NCBI GenBank assembly: GCA_016165875.1
Contig: JABBOT010000001.1
Span: 47,098,625-47,162,624, forward strand
From: Acanthopleura granulata
Lineage: Eukaryota; Mollusca; Polyplacophora; Chitonida; Chitonidae
Length of the DNA stretch: 64,000 nt
Direction of reading: 5' to 3'
Under the pieces are notes generated by a model. It saw only the letters and a program-made list of their open reading frames with translations. It was not told the DNA's origin and searched no databases. Shown here in pieces: positions 46,350 through 57,824 of the stretch. Made by a program: the position numbers and the translations under genes. Each line of letters opens with the position of its first letter. Position 1 is the first letter of the stretch.

Positions 46350-46532
46350 GACGTCCGTTCTCACCTGTGTTTTAGGTTAAACTGATAAGGTATACACTTT
46401 GTGTGTTATATTTATGCACATACGGCAAGGTATTAAATAGTTGGAATATGCCGGTACGAGTTGTTTCCCTTGAAACGTAAGATTTGGGATATTTTATGAT
46501 TTTGGTTGTTTTTTTTTTTGTTTGTTATGCAG

Positions 46533-49130
46533 GTGCAGCCCATTTCACAGACTGGTGGTCGTGTAACGCCTTCAGCATCAAAGCGCAGGGCTCAGTCTGC
46601 TGCTAGATCCGAGCGCTCCAAGGGCTTCTCATTACTCTCACTTGTCAGTCAACCGCCCTGACCTGAGGCTGTGTTTAGTCCGCTGGGGCCAGATAGCGAC
46701 GTAATTGATCAGGATGAATTTCATACCGCCTCTGTCGGTAATGTAAAGGGCCAGGTTAACCTCTATAACAGCCCTAATTCATTTCGCTCGGACCCGATCA
46801 CACCTTCATATGACGAGTTACCTACAGACCCAGCAATACGCCACATATATCAACGTCATTGGGGCGCTATCCGCCAGCAATGTCATGGCCATCGGCCTTT
46901 GCAGGATGTGTATAATTTCCGAATCAAGGGACTCTATCCTTTAGCTACACACCTGGAACAGGTGTTTCTTGACTAACCTTCAGCTTTCCGTATCAGCCTA
47001 GCTTATGGGTTCATTTTACGTCACCGAGATACGGACCAATTGCGTTTTTTCTATCCGAGTACAAATACAAGAATACTTTCAGAATGTTGGTATATTCACA
47101 CCTATGGAGACATACAAACACTTACTGCTGATTTGTCAACTATCGATCCGATCCAATCCGCCCGGCAACAGCGCCCAAATACCAAATGGCTGGTAGACAG
47201 TGTGACTAATGTTGCGTTTTATGTGCATAAACCACATGCCACACCTATCGGTGCAACAGTAGATTTACCTGCCCACGTGCAAAGTAATAAAGGCTTGCAC
47301 AGCATGGTGAGTGGAAGACATGGTGCTTAAAATGATCATTTGTGTTTCTTCCGTTGCTTAGCCTTTCACCTAGACAACGCTAATCCCAAATACTGTACTC
47401 TTAAAGATAAGAGTTATTTAAAAATTTACTTGAAAGCTAAAGGTATGGAAGCCAGGTATTTCTGAGGTGTCCCGCTCAGCGAACTGCCTTTTTTGGAGGA
47501 TTTATTTAACGTAAACATATTTGTGTATGAACTAGTAATGGTTGATAAAGATGTGTGCGCTTAGATTTTTTTATCGGTCTGCCAGGCGATACGCTACTAC
47601 TTTGACTCTTAATTTACCCGAGAAGCATTTTAGCGTGGTGAAAGATAAGAATTTATACCCTCGTTCTTATGTGTGCAGGGTTTATCATAAAGCATTTCCC
47701 AAGGCCTGGAAATTAAAACGGCATGCACGGACTTGTGATGGGGTTATCAAACGAGTGTATCCGGGCGGTGTGTTTAAAAATAAAGCCACTGTTTTCGAGG
47801 AGTTAGCTGACGAAGGAATTATTGATGTCGCTGAAGAGGACAGGTATTTCCCATATAGAACTTGTTTTGATTTTGAGGCATATCTCCAAAAATTAGATCC
47901 TTCTGCAGCTGACAGTGGTGAAAACACAGAATGGACTGCCCTCCATATTCCCATGAGCGTGTCTGTTAATAATGACGTTCCTGGATACGATAAACCGATG
48001 TGTTTTGTATCAACGGGTGATCCTCACGCTTTGATTGAAACTATGATGCCATATCTCACTGAGATCAGTGAAGCTAGTTTTAAGCTGTTGCGTCAACATT
48101 ACCATCACGTGTTAGACAGCTTGGATGAGTGTATAGGTATAGGACTATACCTGCGAAACCAAAAAGAAATCTTACACAGAAAAACTCAAGGAGCGATTTT
48201 TAACATACCTGACCGAACTCCCTGTTTTGGGTTTTAATTCTGGGAAATATGATTTTAATTTAATAAAGCGACAGCTGTATCCGTATTAAGTGAAAACGGA
48301 TAGGTTAAAATACGTTATCAAGTGGAATAATGATCACATGAGCGTGTCTACAGCTCACCTGAGATTTTTAGACGTGCGAAATTATTTATCCTCGAATTAT
48401 AGTTATGATAAATGGGTCAAAGCTTATGAATGTCATAAGTACAATAATTTGGTACAATAATCTCGACGTCATTCCATTTCTTGATGCTTTGGGGAATATG
48501 TCAGCGTTTTATCAAACCATGCGTGTTGATATATTTAAAGACTGCATTAGTATTCCTGGGGTCACTTTACGTTACTTGTTTCAAAATCTCCTAACTTACT
48601 TTTCCTTAATAGGAGAAGCAGATAAAGATCTTTATCAATGTCTGAGATCGAATATTGTCGAGGGGACCAAGTATTATAATTCATCGCTATCATGAGAAGG
48701 GAGTGACTCGTATGCCAGGGAATTGTCGGTTTTGACGCTAATGCGTTATACCTAGCTTGCTTAGCATCACCTATGCCGGCTGGGCATTATATCCGCTGGC
48801 TGCCCATAGAAGAAGAGAGGCAAGACACTATAAATTTTTATCCGGAGGAGTCAAAAAAACCTCGACTGGCTGAACAGGGGCTAGACTGGCAAGCGGCTCA
48901 GCTGGGCATCCCTATTGGTCATCGGCTGAACGATGTGGAACGGAGAATTGGCGATCGTCGGCTCCCTTTTGACGGCTTTGCTGTGGTGAACAGTCGACGC
49001 ACTATTTTCCAGGTAATGTATGATATCATATATATGTAATATGTATAAAATAATTATGTATGTATGAAAAAAAAAAGATTGCGTAAATGTAGCGTTATAA
49101 TTTATAACATGTGGGGTATATACATGTATA

Positions 49131-49192
<62 letters not shown>

Positions 49193-50692
49193 TCTGTGTG
49201 GGCGCGGGTTCTAATCCAGGAGGAGTCAGAGAAATTTTTTAAACAATGTACATGCTTTATACTTATATATATATATGTATGTTTGTAACGTTGCAATCCC
49301 ACGGATGTTACTGGCATTTCCATGGGTGTCATCTCAAGTATACTTCAACAGGTGAGCTCCGCCATAACACAAGGCGTGGTCTTTCACCGGAAGAACTTCA
49401 GAACCAGACGAATGAGCACCGAGAATATTTCGAGCATCTCAGCTTCCAGGTTGTGGAAACATGGGAATGATTTTTTCTTCAGCAAAAGCGGACTGACCCT
49501 GCCCTTCAAGCATTTCTCCGCCATTAATATACTCCTCCACCAGCTCATCTTACTGAAGATCAATTATTAAAATCAGTCATGAACCAGCAACTGTATGGAT
49601 TTGTGGAATGTGACATTCATGTCCCCCAAGAATTATTATCAACTTTCGCTGAATGTCCCCCGATATTTAAAAACGCAAATGTCACTATAGAAGATATCGG
49701 TCAGACTATGAAGAATATGCCAAGGTCAATAATATTATGACCCAGCCCCGCCGTACATTAATCGGAAATGTGTGGGACGAAAATTCTCTTGGCCATATCT
49801 CTGCTAAGATGGTATTTGGCTCATGGACTGGTTGTAACTCGCGTGTATCAAGCTGTCCAATACACACCTGAAACCTGCTTTCGCACTTTTGCTGATCACG
49901 TGACTCAAGCACGGCGTCAAGGGGAAGTAGATCCCAGCAAGGTGTTAATAGGTGAAACGATGAAGCTATTAGGAACTTCCGGATATGGAAAGACAATTAC
50001 TAATCAAGATCGCAATGTGAATGTGAAAGTGTGCACGCTACAGAAAGCTCGGAAATTAGTCAATTCAGATGCGTGTATTAACGTGGAGGAAATTGATGAT
50101 GATACGTATGAGGTCACGCGCTCTAAGAAACGGATCTCATATAATTTACCCTTACAGATAGGGTGTATGGTATATCAGTATGCCAAACTCCGCATGCTGG
50201 ACTTCTATTACGATTTCCTAGCAAAATATTTTCATTCCAGTGATTATCAACTCGTGGAGACAGATACAGATTCAGCATACATTGCATGGTCGGACCCTAA
50301 TTGGGAATCCTTGATTAAAGCTGAGATACGGGAAGCTTACGAGGCTGAACGTGACTGCTGGTTACCTCGTCGAGATTATTATCAGCATGACAAACCTACG
50401 CCTGGTCTGTTTAAAGTAGAATGGGGTGGAGATGGTATTATCACTGCTACGCTGGGGACAGTGGGGATGCCGATAAATTTTCCTGCAAAGGAGTAGACCG
50501 TCACAGTGCTCAAAAGGATTTGTATCTCTCGGTGCTCCAGGATGGACGAAGTGCAGCGGAGTCAATCGTGGCATGCGTGTACGTGGACATCAAATGTTTT
50601 CCTATGCACAGCATAAGGACGCTTTCACGTATTTTTATGCTAAACGTAAGATTTTGCCTGATGAGGTAAGCACGACTTGCCTGGATATTTAG
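46533..50692 (+). pseudogene. POLB: Protein-primed-type DNA polymerase B body, disrupted
   Basis: This is the replicative polymerase of Polintons. From the acceptor at 46532 the reading passes a conserved N-terminal region (QDVYNFRIKGLY; RQQRPNTKWLVDSVTNVAFY), a CxxC...H finger (YVCRVYHKAF), the exonuclease motif FDFEAY near 47875, the FNSGKYD motif near 48240, motif A (GFDANALYL) near 48730, motif B (KLLGTSGYGK) near 49975 and motif C (ETDTDSAYI) near 50275. It ends around 50692, with AATAAA at 50734. In-frame stops (for example near 46660, 46976, 47328, 47463, 48288) and several frameshifts show decay, although all catalytic motifs remain readable. Confidence 0.9.
49130..49190. repeat. (ACAT)n/(TA)n microsatellite
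   Basis: Tandem 'acat' then 'ta' units inside the decayed polymerase body; it separates motif A from the next recognisable block. Confidence 0.9.
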
Positions 50693-50733
50693 ATACATAT
50701 GTAAATATATTTTAAGATTCTGAATATTTTGTA

Positions 50734-50739
50734 AATAAA
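50734..50739 (+). terminator. POLB: Poly(A) signal of the polymerase gene
   Basis: AATAAA 42 nt after the predicted stop, which shows that the polymerase gene uses an ordinary poly(A) end, unlike the arm genes. Confidence 0.5.
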
Positions 50740-50852
50740 ACAAAGAAAACATGTTATTTTGGTGAGATCTCAATTTTTATTCAATTTTTGGTTCAATAAA
50801 CAAGAACAAATAACTGGAATTAAACATGTCATTTTTTTAACAACACACATCA

Positions 50853-50854
<2 letters not shown>

Positions 50855-50910
<56 letters not shown>
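50855..50910. repeat. (TA)n microsatellite
   Basis: Pure TA run in the gap between the converging polymerase and protease genes. Confidence 0.95.
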
Positions 50911-51072
50911 TGTTCTAATCAGCAAATACAGCCTCTGTGCAACACTATACTAACATATTCCTTATTATAAGCATATGTTTGTACAAAAATAAACATGGAC
51001 GAACAGATAAAAAAAATGTCTGATTAATTTCATTCAATTATGATCAATTACAATCTTTCTAAAAATGCACAT

Positions 51073-51580
51073 CTATGTTTTGTAGTCACCAAAGAAAGGT
51101 GGGTGGATTCCGAACATTCTTTCGGCCCAGTCATAAACCAATAGATCATTGTTATAATCTGTGGGTGGAGAATTAAATGTTTGCGTAATGCAGTTCATTG
51201 TTCGTCCTCTCGCTCGATGGAGCGCAAAATACAAACAATATTGACCGCACACAGTGGTATTTAAGCATTGCATAGGACGGTGATTCGATTGCCAATGGTG
51301 CGTACCCCGATTTAGCCACGTCTCTACCGCCTCACCGCCAGGGTGGAAGCGCATAAGAGTCAAAATAATCTCCAGACAAGTGATGTGTGGTTTCCTCATA
51401 ATGTAGGTATAGGGCAATCCAATGTGTACCAGGTCTCGTACAGGGATCGGTGTTTAAAATATATATAGCAGGTCGATGTGGGATTCGTGCAGGTAAATCA
51501 TTCCAAGGAAGCACGCTTTGCACTAAGTCACGTGTATAAGGATCCGTTTGAAGATATTGTAATAATTTTTGGGTGTTCAT
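51073..51580 (-). pseudogene. PRO: Adenain-like cysteine protease, one frameshift
   Basis: The capsid-maturation protease of Polintons. The first frame from ATG 51580 holds the catalytic His (GTHWIALYLH) and Asp (GDYFDSYALPP). After a frameshift in 51332-51417 the second frame holds the Gln/Cys region (NTTVCGQYCLYFA). All triad residues are present. The C-terminal end is at 51073. Confidence 0.85.
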
Positions 51581-51604
51581 GACGTCATTCGTTAGAAGTT
51601 TGAG

Positions 51605-51665
51605 ATCACGAGTGAAGTTGGGAGTTCAAATCCTGGACCGACCAACGTCGGGTGTTTTTTTGTTG
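51605..51665 (+). other. tRNA-3'-half-like sequence with T-run, copy 1
   Basis: In the gap before the protease gene, 'gatcacgagtgaagttggga', 'gttcaaatcctggacc' and a T-run follow each other. The middle resembles a pol III B box, but no acceptor or D arm can be paired. Confidence 0.3.
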
Positions 51666-51684
51666 TTGTTTAATTGGTGAAATC

Positions 51685-53040
51685 TCACAAGACTGTACGA
51701 GTCTTATCAATCTCAATGATATTTTGAAATTCGGCGTAGCAAATGATGGTAGTAGATTGAAGTAGAGGGTGGGAAAATCGCATTTCAAAGCGGAGATCAC
51801 CCTTTTGACTGACGTTCCACTGTTGGTCAGCGTGCTGGTCAGAGGTCAAATCAAAAGCGAACAGAGTGCACCCTACTCCGAAATCGGTATGTTTCATATC
51901 ATTTCCCGCATCTAACCCAGCTTTACCCGTAGCAGCAAATAAGTTCAAATATATGTAATTATCACTGGCAAAATCGGGAGTGAGTGCCTTGGCTGCTATC
52001 TGTCGTCCGTTCACGTGTAAGGCCACGTGACTTATGTTATAGTGGTAGAAGCCGAAGGGATTTTGTGTGTAATGTCCGTTAAATGTTGGGTTTCGTACAC
52101 ACCCTATGATGAGACGCTGGGGAAAAGTGCCTAAAAATAGGTTTTGCTCATTCACTGTGGTATGCCCTATACCTGCTTTGAAATACTTGGTCAATACACG
52201 GCGAATTGGCTGGGGCTTTCTCCAAGGCTTTCAAATGCCTTAGCAGGACACCTGGGACGACTTTGAATTTCGGTATAAACATTGTCACTTCCTCAAGGAC
52301 TGGCTTGTAATCTGCCTCCTCGGCATTGTCTCCCTCTCCATGTCGAACCGTTGATATAATTGCAAAGGTGTGTCCGCTCCGCGTCAGACGCACTCGAACC
52401 GTGACATCGTTTAACAAATAACGATCTTGTTGAAACAAGTCACAATGTAATCTCCCCAGCGTATTAACTGACCGACTTCCAGCAGCCAAGGCCCTCGGTT
52501 TTTGAAATCCACTGCTTTAATTTCCTTTAGTCTCCATATGGTCAGGAGTATCCTTATACCACAGACTTCCTGTCAACTGAGTTTCTTTAGCTTCCTGCCC
52601 ATAGCTAAGTAAGGTTTCTATGTACGCACGGTAAGGGTACATATTCGTTGACGGAGTAATCAATTTATCATTGATAGCGACGTCTACTTGCTGCCACAGG
52701 GAATGTAGCCACAAATTAACAGATGCCTCGGCAGCATTCTCTGGCAAATCATCCCCATTACCTTTCACTATTTTGGCTTTCACATACAGATAGAGTTAGC
52801 CAAGTCCAAGTGCGTGTCTGGATCTCCGTTGCTAGTAGGGTAGTAGGTATCCCATCGTCCTTCCTGTACACTTTTTTGAGTCTGCGGTAAAGTCCACAAA
52901 TCAAATTCACTGTTCACTGATGGGGCAGAATTTGGGGGCTGTAAAGCGATGGTAGGATGAATATGGGTGTTATGTGAAAATATCTCTGGGGAGTCTACCT
53001 GATCGCTTGCGGACTGTGCGTGTTCCGGAATGTCTCCTAC
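51685..53040 (-). pseudogene. MCP: Major capsid protein (double jelly-roll type), frameshifted
   Basis: Pieces in order on the minus strand match the Polinton major capsid protein: SEFDLWTLPQTQKSV near the start, then VKAKIVKGN and TPSTNMYPYRAYIETLLSYG (52783-52517), LGRLHCDLFQQDRYLLNDV (52489-52148), and RLIIGCVRNPTFNGHYTQNP to QNIIEIDKTRTVL (52194-51685). At least two frameshifts and a premature stop separate them. No start ATG was identified; the frame begins around 53040, just after the core-like gene. Confidence 0.87.
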
Positions 53041-53054
53041 GCTGAGTGAGGCGT

Positions 53055-53450
53055 TTACGTACAGCGGAGAGTTTTATAGGCTGGTTTACCTGGCGGACGT
53101 CGCCTTGCCCTGGGTGTAGATATACCTACAATACGACGGGCTTTCGCCACGAGTGCACGTTTAGCAGTCCCCAGCAGTTCTTCACCAGCAGCCTTACTAC
53201 ACTGTTTCAGGGATTCCCCCAGTGACTTGCGGCGAAACAGCGTATCACGGGCAACCCCCAGAGCCGTCCGTAGCACCGTTTTTCCCACGAGGTTTTTGGC
53301 AATGTGAACCAGAGGCCCTTTGATAAGAGCACCTAGAACATTCCCTAATCCATGACCTCGTTGTGTCGGAGCCCCATGAAAGACAGGGAAATTACCGCCA
53401 CCAGCTTGGTTGCAGTAGTACGTGATGTAAGGTTGATGCGTCTCTGACAT
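53055..53450 (-). CDS. Basic core-like virion protein, 131 residues
   Basis: An intact ORF from ATG 53450. It starts MSETHQPYITYYCNQAGGG, continues with a Gly-rich start (RGHGLGNVLGALIKGP), helices, and a basic Arg-rich end (STPRARRRPPGK). This layout matches the small virion protein that sits beside the capsid gene in Polintons and is compared with adenovirus core protein X. It probably packs DNA or lines the capsid. It is one of few core genes without a visible break. Confidence 0.72.
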   Translation of the reverse strand: MSETHQPYITYYCNQAGGGNFPVFHGAPTQRGHGLGNVLGALIKGPLVHIAKNLVGKTVLRTALGVARDTLFRRKSLGESLKQCSKAAGEELLGTAKRALVAKARRIVGISTPRARRRPPGKPAYKTLRCT

Positions 53451-53461
53451 CCTGTATGAGC

Positions 53462-53530
53462 GAGTGGAAGATCACAGGTTCGAATCCTCGTGCGGTCAGT
53501 GTCAAATTTTTGAATTTTGATTTTTTTTTG
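53462..53530 (+). other. tRNA-3'-half-like sequence with T-run, copy 2
   Basis: 'gagtggaagatcacaggttc' then 'gaatcctcgtgcggtca' and a T9 run, in the gap between penton-like and core-like genes. The phrase 'cacaggttcgaatcctcgtg' pairs as an arm with one bulge. No full cloverleaf is possible. Confidence 0.35.
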
Positions 53531-53537
53531 TCACGTG

Positions 53538-54383
53538 TTAAAGAAGAGGTAGACTCCGCCGCTCTCGAAAATGAAGTGTTATCAACAATTTCCCATGCAC
53601 AAATGGGACGGGTTTACCTGCGTCATCCCTAATATCTACTTCAATGATGGAAAAATTCTTCTTGAGTACAGGAACATACTTAATATGTGAAAAGGACTTG
53701 CTAACATGATCTCCAGACGCCCCACGAAAAGCTACTGCACGGAGTAGTGGGGCTAATACATCCCCTACCACACGAGGTTTGAGCACATCCGAATATATGT
53801 AGAGGGGTGGGGACCGTCCGTGTCGGTCTATCCAAAGTGGATCTTTTCTTGCTCACCTGTTATCGCCGTATTCCGATCGTGTAAGTGCGGTCTAGAACAG
53901 AGTTTGGCGTGATCTGTTTTCTTCTTCTCCTTTTATCTGCGTACTCCCATAGGTGAGACCAAACGTTTCACGTAAGCGTGGACTAAAACTTACAGTTTGG
54001 CGTGATTTAAATTCCAGTGTATATTTTTCAGAAGCTCTGTCATAGCCAAACACAATTTCACCTGCCTTAGGTCTAAGAAAGGCGCTATTGCTATTCATCA
54101 GTTGGGCGTTGAGGGCTGAGGTGATAGCTTCCGGTGTCGGGTAATAGCCTTTGGGTAATACAACTCGCTCGTTACGAACGATATCGTCCTTGTGCACCGT
54201 AAACCAGATCTCACCAACGGCGACATTAGACCACAATCGCGGATACTGTATTTCCACTAAACCACACTCCCAGTCACCTGAGAAATGAATCGGTCTAGGT
54301 TAATAATGTGTTGTGTAGTTAGCTAATGTATTATTTGGGAAATAGTCCATCGAGCTGTTGCTCGGTAACGTCATATAAAACAT
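53538..54383 (-). pseudogene. Penton-like minor capsid protein, disrupted
   Basis: The first part from ATG 54383 (MFYMTLPSNSSMDYFPNNT) and the second (PIHFSGDWECGLVEIQYP) share a frame but are split by a TAA. The frame continues to 53892 (VVLPKGYYPTPEAITSALNA). A frame change leads to the C-terminal part (PLYIYSDVLKPRVVGDVLAP, FSIIEVDIRDDAGKPVPF, LLITLHFRE). The order matches the Polinton penton-type single jelly-roll protein. Start, stop and promoter positions are clear; the gene is broken at least twice. Confidence 0.8.
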
Positions 54384-54440
54384 GCTGTTTATCCCACGTC
54401 TCAGAGCCCAACAAACTTTATAGCGTGGGTAACCACGTTT

Positions 54441-54874
54441 TTAATAAGGGGACCACCGCAGAGGTTTGGTAATTTTACGTTTGGGCTTTGAATTACCACG
54501 AGATGGAGTCTTGGTTGGGCTGGGCCTATACCATAGTGCCTCCTGTAGTCGTTCCCATTCAGCTATTGTTTTAGGCGTTGATTTACGCTTCTTATACTGG
54601 GAAATTGGAGATGACCCCTTTGGTTTATCAGCCGTGGGGGACTGAGACTTTGCTGGTGCTGGTTGTGAAATGTCAAGTAGCGTTGAAGGACTTGTTGGTA
54701 CTGGTGAATTTTATCTTTATTTGACAATGTCCCATTCTTTAAAATTCTTTCCATATCTCCATCTAATGTGTTGAGGAGTTTGACAGTAGACGGCACAGGG
54801 TAAGGTGAAGTGGACCGAAGCAATCCTTCCAACAAACGGGGTTCAACAAGGGCCATTTTCTTCATATGAGACAT
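54441..54874 (-). pseudogene. Polinton conserved small protein (KMALVEPRLLE type), frameshifted
   Basis: The ORF begins MSHMKKMALVEPRLLEGLL and has DKIHQYQQVLQRYLTFHNQ, a pattern seen in a conserved but uncharacterised Polinton protein. After 54720 the better frame changes to a Lys/Pro/Ser-rich region ending near 54441 (QYKKRKSTPKTIAEWERLQ). A coiled or helical structural role is likely; the function is unknown. Confidence 0.55.
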
Positions 54875-54889
54875 TTTTTTTCTTTTTTC

Positions 54890-55267
54890 TTAACGACGCC
54901 AACTCTTGTCCAGTTGATCCGCAATCGAGGTAAGGAGAGGAAGGTTCTTAGCGAGAGCTTGGATAATGGAGGGTATTAGTAAAGCCCCATGGCCGGGTAG
55001 TAAACCACCTTTCTATATAATGGTCCGTTTAAGATTAGGCGGGGCGGACTAGTTTACTAGCGCACGCAGATGTGTCCTGTGCCGACGTAACCTGGCCTTC
55101 TGAACTGGTGTCATTGGGATTTTTCCATTTAAAATGTTCTTACAAACCTCGCATATACAGCGAATAAATTCAGCATTAGGTCCACGAAGAATTGTGTCCT
55201 GCACCTGCCGGCCATCCTCGACCAGAAGTTTTACCAAAGGGGCGAAGCGACGTAACCGTGCTAACAT
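54890..55267 (-). pseudogene. Small basic protein with hydrophobic tail, two in-frame stops
   Basis: From ATG 55267: MLARLRRFAPLVKLLVEDGR, a CICEVCKNILNGKIP motif, then a very basic stretch (KARLRRHRTHLRAL). One frame runs on to 54890 through a TAG and a second TAG into a Gly/Leu-rich tail (GGLLPGHGALLIPSIIQAL). This matches a conserved small Polinton virion-type protein. The two stops imply decay. Confidence 0.6.
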
Positions 55268-55317
55268 GGTCAGTGTCTAATTATATAATGACGTACCAAG
55301 TGATATGTTGGGAGGTT

Positions 55318-55980
55318 TTATTGCATATGCCTGTGAGAGTTATTCCCCTGAAAGTTCATATTTTTGTGATTTGGGGAGGTAGACTGCATGGAATCGTCAG
55401 GAAAAATATGCGGAATCAAACGGAGATGATCGGGAGTAGTTTGCTTGAAATGAACAAGCAAATATCCGTAAGGTTCGGACGTGGCATCTTTAAAGGCTTC
55501 TTGCACGTATTGAGTTTTACCTGCCGCCATTTGTTTAGCAATGGTAGTAATTTGAGAAGAGTCTCGAGGGTTTTTAAATACGACTAAATAATGAGGGTTT
55601 AAGCTAATCGTTCTATGGTCTTTGCTTTTGTTAAACAGATTCTACACAATGTAGATCACACTGATATTACGATGGTGACTTCCCTTCGTAAATAGCGCTG
55701 TTACACGTTCGTCTGCTTCAGCCATTAAATCACCAACAATTACTAAAGCCCGTTCCTCTGGATTAAACGCTGTTGGACTAGGTACACCTTCTTGAAATTC
55801 GACATTTGGTAAGATAGCGTACATGGGTTGCCATTCGCCGTAACACCATACTACACGCTGGGGAGATGGATGAATAAGTTGGCTAGCATGCTCCATAACA
55901 CGTTTGACGAAGACCGATTTGACACTTCCGGTCGGTCCGCTGACAAGGCAGGTAAATGGGTGGCTCCATCGTACATCCAT
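55318..55980 (-). pseudogene. ATP: A32/FtsK-type DNA packaging ATPase, one stop and altered P-loop
   Basis: The ATPase loads DNA into Polinton-type capsids. Walker A reads GPTGSVKS: the last conserved Gly of GxxxxGK is Val here. The Walker B region reads LVIVGDLMAE, with Gly where the first acidic residue of the usual DD is expected. The sensor/arginine region FTKGSHHRNISVIYIV is followed by TAG (55639-55641), and the same frame then continues to 55318 (HYLVVFKNPRDSSQI, EPYGYLLVHFK). Both the P-loop change and the stop argue for an inactive gene. Its 5' end overlaps the end of the next gene in another frame. Confidence 0.88.
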
Positions 55981-56627
55981 GGGCTTAGTGGTAAAGTCAA
56001 GTTAAAGGAAAATGGTTGAGATTGACGAGGTTGGGGCCGGTAAGATACAGAGGTGTGTTGAGATGAATTCACCTGAGCAGGTGGGCTCGTAGGGGCAGTC
56101 TTTACGGTACCGTGTTGAGATGAATTCACCTGTACAGGTGATGTAGCAGGTGAGCTGGTAGGTTCAGTGTTTACGGTACTGTGCTGAGATGAATTCACCT
56201 GTACAGGTGCTGTAGTAAGTTCAGTCTTGCGCTTAGTTCGCTCGGTAATATCGCTAGGCCAAATTCGACTAGTAATATCTCGAATACTAGGCTCTGTGTT
56301 CGGGCTTTGGTAAGCTGGAGGTTGAGTAGGCACCGGAGAAGAAGAAGGAATCGAGGTAATGTCAGTCCTCCCGAGTAATCTATGACGTCTGGTAAATACC
56401 GAGGGAAACTGCTCTGTCTTATTCCTCAATAACTTATCAAATAGCGTCTTGTTCAATCGCTCTTGCAGGATGCGTAACAAATATTTGTCTTCAGTCAGTT
56501 GGGATGTTAAATCAATTCCCAGTCCACCGATTAACAATCCAACATACAACAGGGCGACATCTGCAATTATAGTGTGCCCTTTATTCTCACGCAGACTTCG
56601 CACACAGTCATCCACACACTTAGGCAT
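55851..56627 (-). CDS. 258-residue protein with TM-like start and Thr/Ser/Pro repeats
   Basis: ATG 56627 opens a frame with a hydrophobic segment (IIADVALLYVGLLIGGLGI), a charged helical region, then a Pro/Ser/Thr-rich part with three copies of about 19 residues built around PVQVNSSQHxTV. The frame's last ~60 codons overlap the ATPase start in a different frame. It may have been an N-terminal extension of the ATPase separated by a small indel, or a separate membrane protein. I do not recognise a family. Confidence 0.5.
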   Translation of the reverse strand: MPKCVDDCVRSLRENKGHTIIADVALLYVGLLIGGLGIDLTSQLTEDKYLLRILQERLNKTLFDKLLRNKTEQFPSVFTRRHRLLGRTDITSIPSSSPVPTQPPAYQSPNTEPSIRDITSRIWPSDITERTKRKTELTTAPVQVNSSQHSTVNTEPTSSPATSPVQVNSSQHGTVKTAPTSPPAQVNSSQHTSVSYRPQPRQSQPFSFNLTLPLSPWMYDGATHLPALSADRPEVSNRSSSNVLWSMLANLFIHLPSV

Positions 56628-56667
56628 CGTGAGAAGAGACTGGGCACAGGTAGAATGAAATCTGTTT

Positions 56668-57808
56668 TTAAATACGTTTCACATCTCTCGCTGGCACCCA
56701 CGAATTAAAACTAGCTGGCCAGTCTCGAAATTTCACCAAGTAATATGTTTTGCCACGTTCTTTTTTGCTATCTAATACTCTCTCCACTTGATAGTACGCA
56801 TCAAGTGTTGTTTTAACGGGTTGGAGTTCTGTCTCATAAAATGTCCCCGAGAGTCTTTCTCCGTTCAAATCCGCTAATGTATACACCACAGGTTCCTGAT
56901 GATACCGTGCTACAACGCGGAAAATTTCTTGATTCCAGTTAGATAGGTAAGACTTCTCAAAAGTTCTCTTGACTTTACTAATGCGGACGAGACTGAACCA
57001 GGACTTAATAGAGCTACATAATATAGCCCGAACTTCATGTTCATTGTCAGCTATAACGGTAATCGGGGCTCGCTGAATGCTGCGGTGATACGCACGATTG
57101 TAACACTGTGTTAAGCCAGGTAAAACATCCAGGTAACGTCGAGTGTTATTAGTGGTGAAATATTAATATACGCGACCTTTAAAGGCGCGATTAAACCGCT
57201 CAATTACGGAAGCTTTCGTTTCATTAAATGTATGTAAATAAAAAGTCCCATGCTTCCTTAAAAATGTCTGAAATGGCTTGTTGAGAAACTCTGTTCCCTC
57301 ATCAGTTTGTAAAAATAATGCTTTTCGTCCAGACTTGAAAATCCTTTAAAACGCTTCAATAAAACTAGCACCTGTCTTAGTAGGTACGGGGACTACCCAA
57401 GCGTATTGAGAAAGAATATCGATGCATGTGAGCAAGTAACGGTTGCCTGAATTATTCCTGGCTACTTACTCATGTCAACCAAATCAGCTTGCCACTGACT
57501 GTCTATTCCGCCGACAATAACTCAATATTACGAGCGTAGTGTCGCCGAGCCGGCCGATGAAGTGTATACGCCTCCTGTTCAGCCAACCAAGTATTTATAT
57601 CGTCACGCGACACAGGTAAATCATGCTGACGTGTTGCACGTAATAAGGCGCCTACTCCGCTATAAGCAGCTGGACTTTGGGTGTCATAATATAGCTGTTG
57701 TAAGACTTTAGCAAGGGTATCCTGAGATTTGGCTATGCCTGCTTTCTTCTTCTTCTTTGCCCTCGTATGGAATCGAACTCTCTTCTTACCTCCTCGGAGG
57801 TAAGTCAT
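56668..57808 (-). pseudogene. INT: Polinton integrase with DDE core and chromodomain, disrupted
   Basis: The N-terminal part (57808-57503) has a basic start and LQQLYYDTQSPAAYSGVGAL. The DDE catalytic core is then read from about 57510: Asp in ADLVDMS, Asp in LQTDEGTEFLNKPF, Glu in KASVIERFNRAFKG. The C-terminal part has VVYTLADLNGERLSGTFYE and a chromodomain-like YYQVERVLDSKK ... FNSWVPARDVKRI. All three acidic residues remain, but there are a TAG, two TAAs and a frameshift. The chromodomain may guide insertion to particular chromatin; that is inferred from the family. Confidence 0.88.
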
Positions 57809-57824
57809 ATTGGACAGGTGCGTT

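Noticed and set aside
49064..49332. ORFs rich in Tyr/Ile/His around the microsatellite
   Set aside because: Translation of (acat)n and (ta)n in decayed polymerase sequence.
51605..51665. A complete tRNA gene
   Set aside because: Same reason: the B-box-like phrase has a poorly paired arm and no 5' half.
53400..53530. A complete tRNA gene
   Set aside because: Only a T-arm-like piece is present; no acceptor stem, D arm or anticodon arm can be paired with upstream sequence.
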